Part shown: piece by piece, positions 1 to 11,400 of the stretch
How the letters are laid out: the number at the start of each line of letters is the position of its first letter
Position numbering within the stretch: position 1 is the first letter of the stretch
Assembly (NCBI GenBank): GCA_003260075.1
Contig: QLIY01000297.1
Span: 62,001 to 126,000, forward strand
DNA from: Phallusia mammillata
Taxonomy: Eukaryota; Chordata; Ascidiacea; Phlebobranchia; Ascidiidae
DNA: 64,000 nucleotides
Reading direction: 5' to 3'
Notes under the pieces: model-generated
Told to the model about the DNA's origin: nothing
Database searches by the model: none
Seen by the model: the letters and a program-made list of their open reading frames with translations, nothing else
Made by a program: the position numbers and the translations under genes

Positions 1-8
1 TAACTTTT

Positions 9-26
9 CCCCCCCCCCCCCCCCCC
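9..26. other. 18-C homopolymer, probable gap placeholder
   Basis: Uninterrupted run of 18 C near the left edge. Similar runs recur through the window and most sit at joins between duplicated sequence, so this one is probably also an unresolved gap rather than genomic sequence. No flanking duplication can be judged because the left flank is only eight bases long. Confidence 0.5.
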
Positions 27-440
27 GGTTTCGGCCGAATCGAAATTTCGCCGATTTGGTACATCACTAGTTTTAACCTAATTACGTACCACCACAACTC
101 TTTCAAGAGCAACAACTAAAATTGCGTTAACTGTTGCAATTATTAAATCCTTATCGTTTTGTCCATTTCTTACAAAGATCAGCAATGCATTTGCAACGAT
201 GCCCGACTAATATCATACTTTAACATAATTACCTTTGCAGTAACATCGCTGTTGGTTTGGTAGAAAAATATGTTTTTTATGTCATGAGCGTGGTGTGCGA
301 CTTCGCGTGACGTCACAAACGATTCGTTTTTTGATTTGTTGACGTCACAAACGATTCGGCCGAATTATTTGGGAAAAACTGACAAATGTTCGGTTTCGAT
401 CCGAAACCAATTCAGCCGATTCGGTGCATTACCATTGCAA
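27..440. repeat. Transposon-end fragments with CCGATTCGGTGCAT-type termini
   Basis: Two related segments, at about 27-66 and 390-432, both begin with a GGTTTCG-like motif and end in GCCGATTYGGTRCAT, and a TGACGTCACAAACGATTCG-like motif is directly repeated at about 309-326 and 341-358. The terminal motif resembles ends of hAT-type elements. Related CGGCCGAAACCGA-like motifs occur near 2508-2525 and 2757-2775. I cannot define target-site duplications, so the family assignment is tentative. Confidence 0.35.
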
Positions 441-577
441 ACCAAGTACGTTCAAAGCAGAGGTGTTAGTTGACCTACAATTGTGGCCCGAACCCGGCTG
501 AACACGACTGAACCCCAACCGAAAACAGTCTTAAAATGACGTACCGAATTTAAACGAAGTGTATTGTACGAAAACAA

Positions 578-610
578 GTTGAGTTGAGTTGAGTTGAGTT
601 GAGTTGAGTT
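578..610 (+). repeat. GTTGA pentanucleotide microsatellite
   Basis: About six and a half tandem copies of the five-base unit GTTGA. The array directly abuts the dispersed repeat described at 606-715 and may be the expandable end of that element. Confidence 0.9.
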
Positions 611-715
611 TATTTCGCTTGGTGAAAGAAAACATAGCGACACTGTAGCACCAAAACAATCACCAAGCCGGAAATAGCTGCGCAACATTAAAACGGTAAA
701 GGGCACAATTGGTGG
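606..715. repeat. Dispersed repeat with TTTCGCTTGGTGAAA motif, copy 1
   Basis: The segment contains TTTCGCTTGGTGAAAG, then ACACTGTAGCACCAAAACAA and CACCAAGCCGGAAAT; the first and last parts are partly inverted relative to each other. A diverged copy with the same order of motifs lies at about 30918-31015, so this is an interspersed repeat. No coding capacity is seen. Family unknown. Confidence 0.45.
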
Positions 716-1174
716 ATGATACCAAAACGCACTGCAGCTACACCGTATTATAAAGCGTTATATGACCTGGGCTCACAAGAAAGTGAGGTTGGCGCAGTGT
801 TGGTAAACACGACTGGGGAGGGAACGTTGGTGGGACCAGTCAAGGGGGGCCTATTAACTAACCACCCGTGTTAGGGAAAGAGGGTGGGGTTCGACAGGAA
901 AAGAAACCACCGAAAGAAACCCTGTCGGATAGTTTCAAGCGCCGGAAGGAAGATCACACTCCATAGAGCTTCATTTTTAAACTCTGGCCCCAACCCAATA
1001 GCCCTTATTATCGCAAGCATTTCACAAATCAAAATTTTCTTGTTTGATGAAATTTCTCTCAAACCTGAACTCCCTAGGCTTTAAAAGTTCAGCAAATAAT
1101 AATAAAAAAACACGAAAGGAGCATAAAGTTCTACCTAATGATTTACATTTGTGATATAACTATTTGGCGTTAAG
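716..1174. other. Non-coding, upstream part of a TRPT1 intron
   Basis: No recognisable exon. The conserved RANQGH region of TRPT1, which should be encoded just upstream of the exon starting at 1175, is not found here, so the preceding exon must lie left of the window or in missing sequence. Short open frames around 871-1084 on both strands match nothing I know. Confidence 0.6.
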
Positions 1175-2183
1175 GTGGATAACTTGGAGTTAGAAGAAAT
1201 TACAGACCCTTCCCAATTTCCCACTGTGGTACATGGAACGTTTTGGAAATTTTGGATTCCGATTTCCGTCCAAGGACTTCATCGAAGAAACGTCAGCACC
1301 GTAGTTGCATGTCTACTAGAAGATGTCGATAAAATTAACAAAATGTTTTTTTTTCACGCAGAGAATACATATCCATATGACTACAGCAGAGCCAACGGAT
1401 GGAAACGGTGTTATCAGTGGAATGCGGAAAACATGTAATTTGTTCATATATATCGACATAGCGGCAGCAATGGCAGGTAAAGTATTAGTTTTGGTAAACT
1501 TCGTAGGCTTCATGTAATTTTTGGAGTTGACATTTAATTGTACAATTATAATCAACCTGTTAGATAGGCGCGCCGTTTTAATTTAGTCGTAACCAACTTG
1601 TGAAATGGGGAGTGAATAGCATCATTTTTATCAACCACGCCAAGAGAATATTCAGCGCATTCACTTTCTGCTCACAAGGTTGTGGGATTTAAATTTTTGT
1701 CAGCCGGTTGTATCACAAAAGTCATATTTCCATTGACAGTAAGCAGTAAAGCTAACCGGTTCGCTGATCTCATAAAATCTCGTTAGGACTTATTGTGAGC
1801 ATAACGCATTTAGGCGTTGCCCAAGCACCGAATATAGAAACTTTTTTCCAATTTTCACGTAGATGGAATACGATTTTTTGTTTCTTCTAATGGAGTGATA
1901 CTCTCGACAGGCGATGATATGGGATATTTGTCTCCTAAATACTTTATTAAAGTGATAGGGACAAGTAAAAAGCAACGTAAGTGTACTGTATATTTTTAAA
2001 ATCTTTGCCCATTAAACTAGTTCATTTCCAGGCACTACAGTGTTTGATAGAGAAAATGTCGAAGCAGTTACTCGTTATTATGAAGCAATGGATGAAACAG
2101 ACAAAAACGAGGACGTTGATACTAGTGAGCAACCGCAGCCTATGTCTCCAGAAGATTCAAGTACATCGACCGAAACTGAATAA
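1175..2183 (+). CDS. TRPT1: tRNA 2'-phosphotransferase (TRPT1/KptA family), 5'-partial
   Basis: The product would move the splice-junction 2'-phosphate of ligated tRNA to NAD+, the last step of tRNA splicing by the ligase pathway. Visible exons join(<1175..1291, 1362..1476, 1863..1976, 2032..2183) have GT-AG borders and compatible phases and give 165 residues plus stop. Family signatures seen: VVHGTFWKFW with the catalytic-region histidine, RIHIHM (usual RTHIHL), GVISGMR, ADGIRFF, SNGVIL and LSPKYF. The tail after about residue 125 is acidic and Ser/Thr-rich, as is common in animal members. The first exon shown opens after an AG at 1173-1174 in phase 0 with VDNLELEEIT; the N-terminal half with the first active-site His and Arg is outside the window. 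A polyadenylation signal follows at 2375-2380. Confidence 0.93.
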
Positions 2184-2374
2184 AATGAAAGAAATAAACC
2201 AACGTTATATATTTGCAGTTTCCAATTTTACTCAAAAACAGTAAAAAATCTGAATTATGCAACTAGGACTTTTTTGTTTTTAGTACGTGTGCCTTTGCTA
2301 TGATTTTATTTGCTATTGTGAATGTTTATCGCTGTGTTCTGTAATCTTGTAGTAGAGTTGCTTTTTTAATTTGA

Positions 2375-2380
2375 AATAAA
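2375..2380 (+). terminator. Polyadenylation signal AATAAA of TRPT1
   Basis: AATAAA lies 192 bases after the TRPT1 stop codon and is the first perfect hexamer in the 3' region. Confidence 0.6.
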
Positions 2381-3414
2381 ACAAAGCTGTCATTTCCAGT
2401 AGGCTATACCAAACAAACGCATCCAATACGGGTCAGTGAGTGTACTTGAAAACATATCGCCCCAATAAGGCTTCTGTCGATATTTCTATTTCGTCCCGAA
2501 CTGTTTTCAAAATTCGGCCGAAACCGATCTTTTAGAGATGAAATCCTAAACATTCCATCGTCAGTTAGAACCGTCATAAATTAACAAAGTGTCGGATGTA
2601 AAAAAAACACGAGCCATGTCCGATGCAAAACAGTATACGTTTTGTTCCGCTTACTTAGGCTACTGCAGTTGTTTTTTAGTTGCAAAAATGAGTTCAGCTG
2701 CATCAAAAGCACAAGTATCAGTTGAAAACAGCCACCGAAAATGAGTTTTGGGTTCAGTCTGATTCGGTTTCGGCCCCAACCTTTTGAGTATGGCTGTATA
2801 ATAAGCAAAAATTTGTGTCGTGATTACAAAAAATACCGTATTGTTGGGTTCCATGTGGTGTAGTAGGCTATATTAGCTGAAATGCTGTTAAAATGGGTCG
2901 AAATAAAACACTGAACTGCGTGCTTTCTGTGGCTTGTATTTGGTAATAATGACAGTACTGCTCTGGATTGAGCTATTTGTCTACTCACGTGTAATGTAAC
3001 AGGCAAACCGCTAATGGCTTACAGCTGTCTGTAAGTTTTAGTAGTAGTATAACGTAACTTTTTAGTTTTAGTCTCTAAAAAATATATTGAACGCTTGTAA
3101 AGAATGAAGTGTATGGTATAATCATAGTGTGTTTCACACTTTCATACACATCACTTTACAATGGTTAATATTGCTTTCAGCAAAAAAGTAATTTTGTTTA
3201 AATTATAGTTTTTATTTAAATTATAGTTATAGTTTAAAAGAAGAAAGTATGCAAATTATTTTGGAATAAAATTAAATCAATAATGCTTAACTGTTTGTGC
3301 AGATAAATTGCGTAGTTAAACAAACAAAAACACAGACAACATTTGTGTTTATTTTGTTCATTGTACAGTTTTGCTAGGCCAATTTTTAGTAGCAACATAG
3401 AGAATTGGGGGGTT
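2381..3414. other. Intergenic TRPT1-TSR2
   Basis: AT-rich and without a supported gene. Near 2508-2525 and 2757-2775 it carries CGGCCGAAACCGA-like motifs shared with the left edge of the window, so part of it is probably transposon-derived. The TSR2 promoter should lie in its right part; an AG acceptor-like site (TTTTTAG) ends at 3389, 25 bases before the TSR2 start codon. Confidence 0.5.
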
Positions 3415-4234
3415 ATGGAAGCTCTTTTTTATGATGGTATTCAAGCAACATTAAAAAGTTGGACAGCGTTGCAGGTATTTGATATGATCACAATAAAATA
3501 TTTAAGATATACAAGTTGACGAATGACCCTTTTACATCTAAATTGATTCCAGCTTTCTTTAAGTTACTTTGTGATTGTGCATAGCCATATTCGTAGTCAT
3601 TAAACTTTTGTTAACTTTGTGTTTTTAGCTTGCTGTGAGCAAAGGATTTGGAGGAGCACACAGCCAGGAAAAAGCACAGTGGCTTGTCAGGGTCATCCAA
3701 CAGTTTTTTCAAGAAAATGGTATAATTTCAAACATGTTTATGAATTGTAATGTCAATTTTTACCAAGATATCTTGGTTAATAAACTCATTTGTTTTTAGA
3801 TGATATTGAGCCTTACGAGCTTGAGGACTTCATTGAGGAAATTATGTCTACAGAATTTAGTCTCATTACAGAAGACAACAGCGTCAAAGACATTTCTATT
3901 AAAATTTGCAACTTGTATAAAATGTGTTCCCAAGGAAAGCTGAATGAAGTTAGAGAAACAATGAAAACTCTTCCATATGTTAACTTGGGTGAATGCATGG
4001 AAGCAACATCCCAGGTAATGTGCTATTTATAAACAAACTATAAAAGTGTTTAAAACAACTATATACATACATCAGGTTGAACAAACACATGATCAAAGCG
4101 ATGAAATCATTGGTCAATTAAACCTAACATCCTCCACAAGTCAAAATCTAACAAATGCAAGTGAAAATACAGCTCCGGCCTCAACATCTACTGATGGATG
4201 GGTTGAAGTTAAGTCAAGAAAGAAAAGAAAATGA
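3415..4234 (+). CDS. TSR2: TSR2-like pre-rRNA-processing protein / eS26 chaperone
   Basis: TSR2 proteins hold and deliver ribosomal protein eS26 and are needed for 18S rRNA maturation. Four exons, join(3415..3474, 3629..3719, 3800..4014, 4076..4234), all GT-AG, give a 174-residue protein. Seen: N-terminal [19 protein letters not shown], then [13 protein letters not shown] with the family tryptophan, an acidic helix beginning [16 protein letters not shown] (about residues 50-65), a helical TEFSL...ICNLYKMC segment, a Ser/Thr/Asn-rich linker, and a C-terminal [12 protein letters not shown] basic tail typical of the family. Length fits the family. The start is the ATG opening this reading frame. 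Convergent with the FGD gene on the other strand. Confidence 0.93.
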
Positions 4235-4390
4235 ATTTCTATTTGTTGTCTACCTGCAGCCATCAGCTAAATACTGCCATGTGCAATGTTTGATCGGATA
4301 TGCTTCAGTGCAAGTGAAGAAAAGGTTCTGTGGTGTCGAAACTGTGCAGCATGTGTACAATGCAAACTTCTCAGCACCGAATGCTGTGGC

Positions 4391-4400
4391 AATAAATAAA
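4391..4400 (+). terminator. Polyadenylation signal (AATAAATAAA) of TSR2
   Basis: Two overlapping AATAAA hexamers lie 157-166 bases downstream of the TSR2 stop codon. Confidence 0.6.
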
Positions 4401-5437
4401 TCATATGTTGAGTTTGGTCAATATCTATTCTAGATCGATGGTTCTTGACCGATGGGTAATTACTGCTAAATGGATAATTTTATACTCTGCATCTGCAATT
4501 ACAGTATCATTTTTTAGTTCCATCATGGCATCCTTATACATGGCGGTATAGTTGACCATTTTCGTTTTTTAAGAGGGTTATATAGGATCCAGGTGGTTGT
4601 TCTCGGTACTAACAATAATAAAAATAGCCACTGATCCAGCTCGGTAATCTTTATTTGTAATAAACAAGATCTTCAAACGACATGTTAATGGTGTGTAGTC
4701 AAATTTGAAATAAGTAAAGCCTAAAACCAAGAGCACAGGATATTAATGTAAGCAACAGAATTTATTTGCAGCAAAACATTAAACTTGTTCAACATTGTAT
4801 GCTCTACTGCGCCATCAAGTGCAGGTTTTCGCACGGAAACTGAAAATCAATTGTTTGGTGACAAGAAACTACACACAATTAGTCACTGTGTTTTTAAGCC
4901 CAGTGTTTGTGGTGTAGCATTTTTGGCAGCTAGCTATGCAGATCAAGTGTACCTGCCTGTCCTGCTTCTGATAATGGCTGTAGTCTCTAATTTATTGACA
5001 AACAAAAAGTAGATCGGCATTTAAAAGTAATACAGTGATCGCAAAATACAAACAAACAAATGAACAATACGATGAAGAGCAAAATGCGGTATTCGGTTTA
5101 AAATGCTTTAAACACGTATTTCAAAGCGATTTAGAATGGAATGATACACAAAAAACAGCATCAGCGTAATTTTAATGTCTCACCGATAAAGCAGTACGCG
5201 AAAATGTGCAGACAATTTTCTATGGAACTCTATGGGGTTTCGTGTTAGGCCTCATCACTGGTTCGTGAAATGAACAAGTTTGCTGGCCGTACCGCAGCAG
5301 CAGTAACAGTGAGCGGCACATAACACGCGCAAAATTATCAAAGGGTTTCGGAGTCTGGAAGGACCCAGGATCTTCCGAATAGAAAGTGCAATTGTCTCAA
5401 ACAAAGATAGCGCAGTGGCAACACGCAAGCACACGTT
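4401..5437. other. Convergent intergenic region TSR2-FGD
   Basis: Holds the 3' untranslated ends of two convergent genes. On the minus strand an AATAAA (complement of TTTATT at 4991-4996) is a plausible polyadenylation signal for FGD. An open frame of 75 codons at 4785-5012 matches nothing I recognise and is taken as chance. Confidence 0.45.
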
Positions 5438-8400
5438 CTAGTCTGATGACTCGTCGCCACTTTCAATTGACGACTTGTCTTGTTGTGGTTCGTTCTTTTC
5501 GTCAACAACGTTCTGGCCAAGACTAGAAACGTCGGCACTCGTTAGGTCTTCGCCTTTACTGCCCTTTTTCAAAGCGTACATCCACCGGTCCAAGACTACT
5601 CGCTCGGCGCTGGCTAAGTAAAGGACTTTTCTGGCTTGCGACAACTTAAAGCAGTGTTTGTGGTCGTTGTTTTGTATTTCCATAACCTCGTAGCCAGGAA
5701 GGGGCAAAGTCATCTGCGCGCGGACGTCCTATAATAAATTAAAAATAACTATTAGGCTAATTTCCATACGTTTTCCGCGTTTGTGAATGGAATACAATTG
5801 CTACCTGATGTGCACCGTAAAAGTACAGGCAAAGTTCGTCATTGGGAATCACACACCAGGTTTTGACCCAAGACTTTTTCTTCAGGGTCTCGGAGAAAAA
5901 TAAATAGTTGGCAATCACGCTGTTTGTCGAGACTGCATCAGCTTCAACCTTTATACACAGAACAACAATAAATATTGCCTCCAATTCAAACTATGGTATT
6001 TGCTCTTCATTTGTTGCGTAGATTTTAATGAATTATATTATCTATTGAAGTGAGGATGTAGAGAGTAGAGTAGTTAAGAGTAGTGATAGATAATTACCTC
6101 AAGTACTCCTCTTTTCTCACCATCCACAGCGTCCGAATGTTGTTTACCGGTGAGTTTGTTAAAGCACGTGATGCACACCTTCTGTCCCTTGTCGGGCTCG
6201 TATTGTAGTGTAAGCTTATGTTCCGAACACTCAGAACATACAACCTTCATTAAAAAAAGATTGAGAAATTCGTTCCACTTTAGACCAAAGCTATCTGCAT
6301 TAAGTGATATATACATACCCTTCCGCAGGCTCTGCAATGATGTCGCCTCCTTAGAAGTTTGTTGAAGGGTTTTTGGCAGCACATACACATCGTGACTTCG
6401 TGATCTTTGATCCAACGTGGCGCGCGCAAGCCCAAGTCCACATCGTCGATTAAAAGTTGTTCGTTGCCGCCAGCATGGTGAAGTGGACTTGCCTCGGCTT
6501 GACCGTTCTGTGGTGGCGATAGGGTGTCTTCAGTCGAATTATTCTCCATGGGTGAACGGACGCTCGGGTGTTTCATAAACGTTGATTTTCTCTCTACATA
6601 CTCGTTGACCGCGCCCTTAATTGCCTCCACCCAAGTATCCTTTTCCTCTGGTGTCCTATGACATAATGTTTCGTTTAATAATGGGACCTTTCGCTTAGCA
6701 TGCTAAGATGAATATATACATACTGGGATCAGTCCTGAAGCGCAAATTCAGACCAGCGATCACGGCATATTTAAGCATGTGGATTTTTCTGTGGTATACT
6801 TACGTTGTAGCGAATTCCATGGACTTTTGAAGGCCGTTGACGCAAAAGGTGTTCTGAGCTGTTGGATTTTTAGCATCAACCACTTGCATACCTTCGAGAT
6901 CTATTTTGGCTGTGATCTTGTAAGATTTGCCTTGCAGTCGGTTCAAAGGTGTGCAGCACAATAACATGTCACTGAACTGAACAACAAAATACAACATGTT
7001 ATTTAGGTAATTGCGACATGAAAAAATAAAATGTGCACAGAAAAGTAGTACTTTTAAGCTATTTGCCACAAACGAACAACTCTTAGGAAAACATTAATAT
7101 TTAAGTTATACAGTGTTATTGTTCTGTAGGGGGATTGTTTGCCGAACTACTAATTTGATTCACAAACTGGATTGGCTTCAGTCGTTTCGTACCAAATAGA
7201 GGTAACGTTCGTATTTCTCCCCATTCCTAGCAGATATTTTGATGATTTTTCCTTCCTTGATCAGTTCACGCGACACATCAACAATGTCAAAGTTGACGTC
7301 AGCAAGTCGGTTGAAAACGTTGACCAGCTTGTGGAATTTGTCCTAAAACACAAGGAGAGGTTAAGCACACAAAACAGGCCAATAACTGCGTCACTTTTCT
7401 CCTGTTTCAAGAGCCAAGTACCAATACATGACTGATACCCCAAACTTTTCGAACGTGCTGAACTTATGCAGTGACAAAGGTTATAACTATGCTGCCTCAT
7501 TAAGTATTAACAATCAACATTCCAGTAGCCTAATTGAACACGCGATTATGTAAACAATGCATGACTAACTAACACAAATTAAAATACACATTATCATGTT
7601 AAAACGTAAACATACAATATTTTATGTGTTAGCATCCAACTGAAATCGTTTATTTGTTTAAAACAAGGCATACAGAACTGTTGCAATGGCTTTGCTTTAG
7701 CTCTACAACAGGCACAAAGCGTGTTTGCCCCCCCCCCCCACTAACTAACACAAATTAAAATACACATTATCATGTTAAAACGTAAACGTACAATATTTCA
7801 TGTGTTAGCATCCAACTGAAATCGTTTGTTTGTTCAAAACAAGGCATACAGAACTGTTACAATGGCTTTGCTTCAGCTCCACAACAGGTACAAAGCGTGT
7901 TTGCTTCCCAGCGTCTGGTCACCACAAACGGAAAAAAATTGCGTAGGTTCATATGGTAAATTTTTCCTTTTTTCGCTAGATCCTTCTACAAGGTCAAACG
8001 GGAGTGATGATGGGCTAATCATGCCTTTGCATGAGATGTGTCAACCCAACCATCTTGTTACGCATATGGCACACAGCACCCTCTGACCCTATTCTCGCTT
8101 TTAATCAACAAATATTGAAGGTAATTAGCCTTAGCCCCCGAAAACAATAGTGTTGCATACGGACGGTTGCCTATACCCCCCCCCCCCCTATTCTCGCTTT
8201 TAATCAACAAATATTGAAGGTAATTAGCCTTAGACCCCGAAAACAATAGTGTTGCATATGGTCGGTTGCCTTTCAGGCGTCTATTATGACGTAACAAAAC
8301 TATTCGAAGTTTTTACATTTCTGAAAAGTGGATTTTACCACAAGAGAGCAAATTTAGACCAAACTCGGAAGTTAAGGGTGGAAGGTTTTGGCGGATTTAA

Positions 8401-11400
8401 AAAAAAATTGACGAGATATAAAGCAATTATTTGGTGATTTAAATCGCTTTTTGTCTGATTTAATTCATTTACCCCCCCCCCTTTACATTTCTGAAAAGTG
8501 GATTTTACCACAAGAGAGCAAATTTAGACATAACTCGGAAGTTAAGGGTGGAAGGTTTTGGCGGATTTAAAAAAAAAATTGACGAGATATAAAGCAATTA
8601 TTTGGTGATTCAAATCGCTTTTTGTCTGATTTAATTCATTTTAAACCGTGATCTTTAGTGTACTGGTTAACTGTTAGCCTAAGTAGGGTGTTTTTCTTGA
8701 CGAAGTTTTACTTACTATTTTTTTCATCGTTTCGTTGGAGTGCGTTGCTGCTACGGAAATAAGCTGCAAGGCAGTTTGGGCGACCGGTCGTTCTTCAGCG
8801 TCCTGTGGTAGACGTTTCAAGTAATCCTCCAGCAACATTTTGTAGCGTGGAACCCGTTGAACAGGCCCGAGCATGTGGTGCTGAAAACACATTCAAAACC
8901 GTTAGACATTTGCGTGCAGGCATTTAATTACACACATCGGTCGCACTTTTACCTGCAGTGTTAGAAAATTACATTCCGGCAGTTTTTGTATGGACTTTAT
9001 AATGGCATCAAAGTCCCGGGATTTTTCCGTCCATGTTTTAATGGTGTTCATGGCTTCATCAAAGTGCTGCACGTAAAGGCTGTACATCTTAAGGAAGGGT
9101 GCTGCCTGTGCCATGATATCACCGATCTTAGGGTTGGTTTCCCTGCAGGATGAACATCATGGATTTACGATCAATCATTGAAAAGTTGGTGTCGTTCCGT
9201 GACAAATGCCACAAGTTTAAGTCCCTCAATTAACCTGTTCAATTACAGGCCCAAGCCGCGCTTTGAATCAGTACTGTACATTAGCGGCTGGCGCTTCAAG
9301 GTCGATACCGTCTGGTTTACTATCAACATTACCAACACCACGACTATCATTATAACAGGCGCGCCGAACGCTAAGCGCTCGAATTTCGAACATTACTTCA
9401 GGTGTCGGGGACAGCACATTATGACATAACTCTTTCACTTAACGTACCACTGCTGAAGTCGTTCGCGCAGCTGCGGCAGGAGAAAGTTGCTGTGAAACTG
9501 GTAAATAGCGGGAATGTGGCAAAATATATTGTTGACCATTCCTTCGGGCATGATGTGTTTCTGTACAGCCGCCTCCATAATGCGTTTGTGGAAGATCTGG
9601 AAAAATGTTAAAAGCACTTTGCACGGGAATCCGGGAGCACGAAAAATCGTTACCAAATTGTGTGTGACTTAAACATTGCATACCTGATCGATGAGATGAA
9701 GAACAGCCACGTATGACTCTTCAGTACTTAGAAGCTCTTTGGCAATGTTGTGTAGTTTGACTTCGTTTGGTTCTTTGAGCTGCAAACATAACAAATATTT
9801 CAGTGAATAAATTGTTGTTGCCTGGCATAATTTACAAACATTCGTCAAACATAATTGCCGGCTGACCAAAAGGACAGAAATATATCAGTGTCTGTCTAAA
9901 GCCAGCTATTGCCGTTTTAAACAACTGCATAGAATATGCGTTTTTAGGTAACTCTCAAACACTTACCGATGGGCTTGGGGATGCGGGCAGAGCTTTGTTG
10001 GGCGTTCCCGCATAGCTATCATTGTCCCCTTCATCACTGTTGTCAAAATCACTCCAACTATCAGCACTTGGGCCATGATGCAGGCTATTGGGTCGAGACG
10101 GAACCTCAAGCGAGTCTCGAATGCTGGAGACAGCCGAGTCAGATGAATCGGTCTGGTTTTTGAGTGGTTTGAGTGGTGGTACTGGGGGCGCTTCGCTATC
10201 GTTGACTTCCTGGGCAATTTTATCGTATTCTTCCAAAGGATTGAACTCGCCCGACAGCGACGTAATTCCACTGTACGTTCCAATCGAATCGGTAGAAGTC
10301 TCCGACGGTGCGTCACTTTGTGGTCTCGGTTTCGGTGGCACTTTGGGTAGCGCTGGTCTGCCGTTCTGTTTAGGTCCTGTGTTTCGCGTATCATCTAGCG
10401 TCTTCCGGTCATTGCCTGGACTCGGTAAAGGCTTTCGTTTTAGGTCAAAATCACCTTCAGTTCTCGAACGCTCACGCCGGAGCAATTTAAGCGTCGTTGG
10501 CCGAGGAGTGTCATCGTCGTCTTCTTTGATTTCCTCCGACGACGAAGAGTTGCCAGGTATTGGTGTGTGCGCAGGAGTGTTCGGTGCACTCACGCTGTTC
10601 AGGGCCGTTACTCGTTTTAACTCGATAAGCTTATGAAGCGAACTCGTTCGGCGTCTGCCCTTCTCGCTGATAGACTCAGTCACTGGAAAGTTGTCTTCAA
10701 TAAGCTTCTCGTCGCCCGGTGATTCCATGCCGAATATTGTTGCCTCTGTTGTTTGCACCACCAATGGTGATTGCTTTGACGAGAATGAACCTTGAGGGGT
10801 TATCTGATTCTCTTTGGAAGACGAACGCCTCACAGCATTGTTGAGGAACGAGCCACGGCGTCTGGTTTCCTCATCATCTGTTGAGGAGTCGCAGGATCCT
10901 CGCTTCTTCATTCGTTTTTCGCGGGCGCGATCAGCGTTGTTCCTCAGCTTGTCCATCAGCTCTTTCTCATCGGATTGAGCCTTATCCTGACACGGTGCAA
11001 CCTCGTCGTAGATGTGTGTGGCATCCGTGGACTGCTTGCTGGAGATGGACGCCTGGTCAAACGACTCGTCGGACCATGAACGACGGTGGCGTTGGAAGGC
11101 TGGTGAACTGCTTCTTGGTTGCCTGCAAAAGCATCTTGGTTGATACAAATCCTTCTAACCAATTTGCAAATTTACATGTACATTTGAGTCCCCTATTGGT
11201 TACAGTATAAGGCAGTGGTATACTTTTTCAGGTAAAATGCTGTGCCCTTGTACCCCGGGGATGATCAACTAATTTAAGCGTTTTTATTGCTAAATATTTG
11301 TAGTTTTTAAAGGCCGGTCCGCGAGAAAACTTCAAATACGGTCCGCAGTGCAAAAAAGGTTGCCAACCACTGGTATATATAAGGTAACATTGGAACTGGT

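Larger units (their letters stand above)
7343..8715 (-). other. FGD intron with three duplicated joins
   Basis: Intron between the last DH exon and the first PH1 exon. It carries three separate short-range duplications around 10-C runs (7564-7904, 8087-8271, 8312-8641), so its true length is probably about 400 bases shorter than shown. Nothing else is recognised. Confidence 0.7.

Noticed and set aside
4785-5012. 75-codon plus-strand frame between TSR2 and FGD
   Set aside because: Unrecognised, overlaps the expected FGD 3' end, and has no supporting signals.
10088-10636. 182-codon plus-strand serine-rich frame
   Set aside because: It is the antisense shadow of the large FGD exon 9967-11122, which is supported by phases and motifs.
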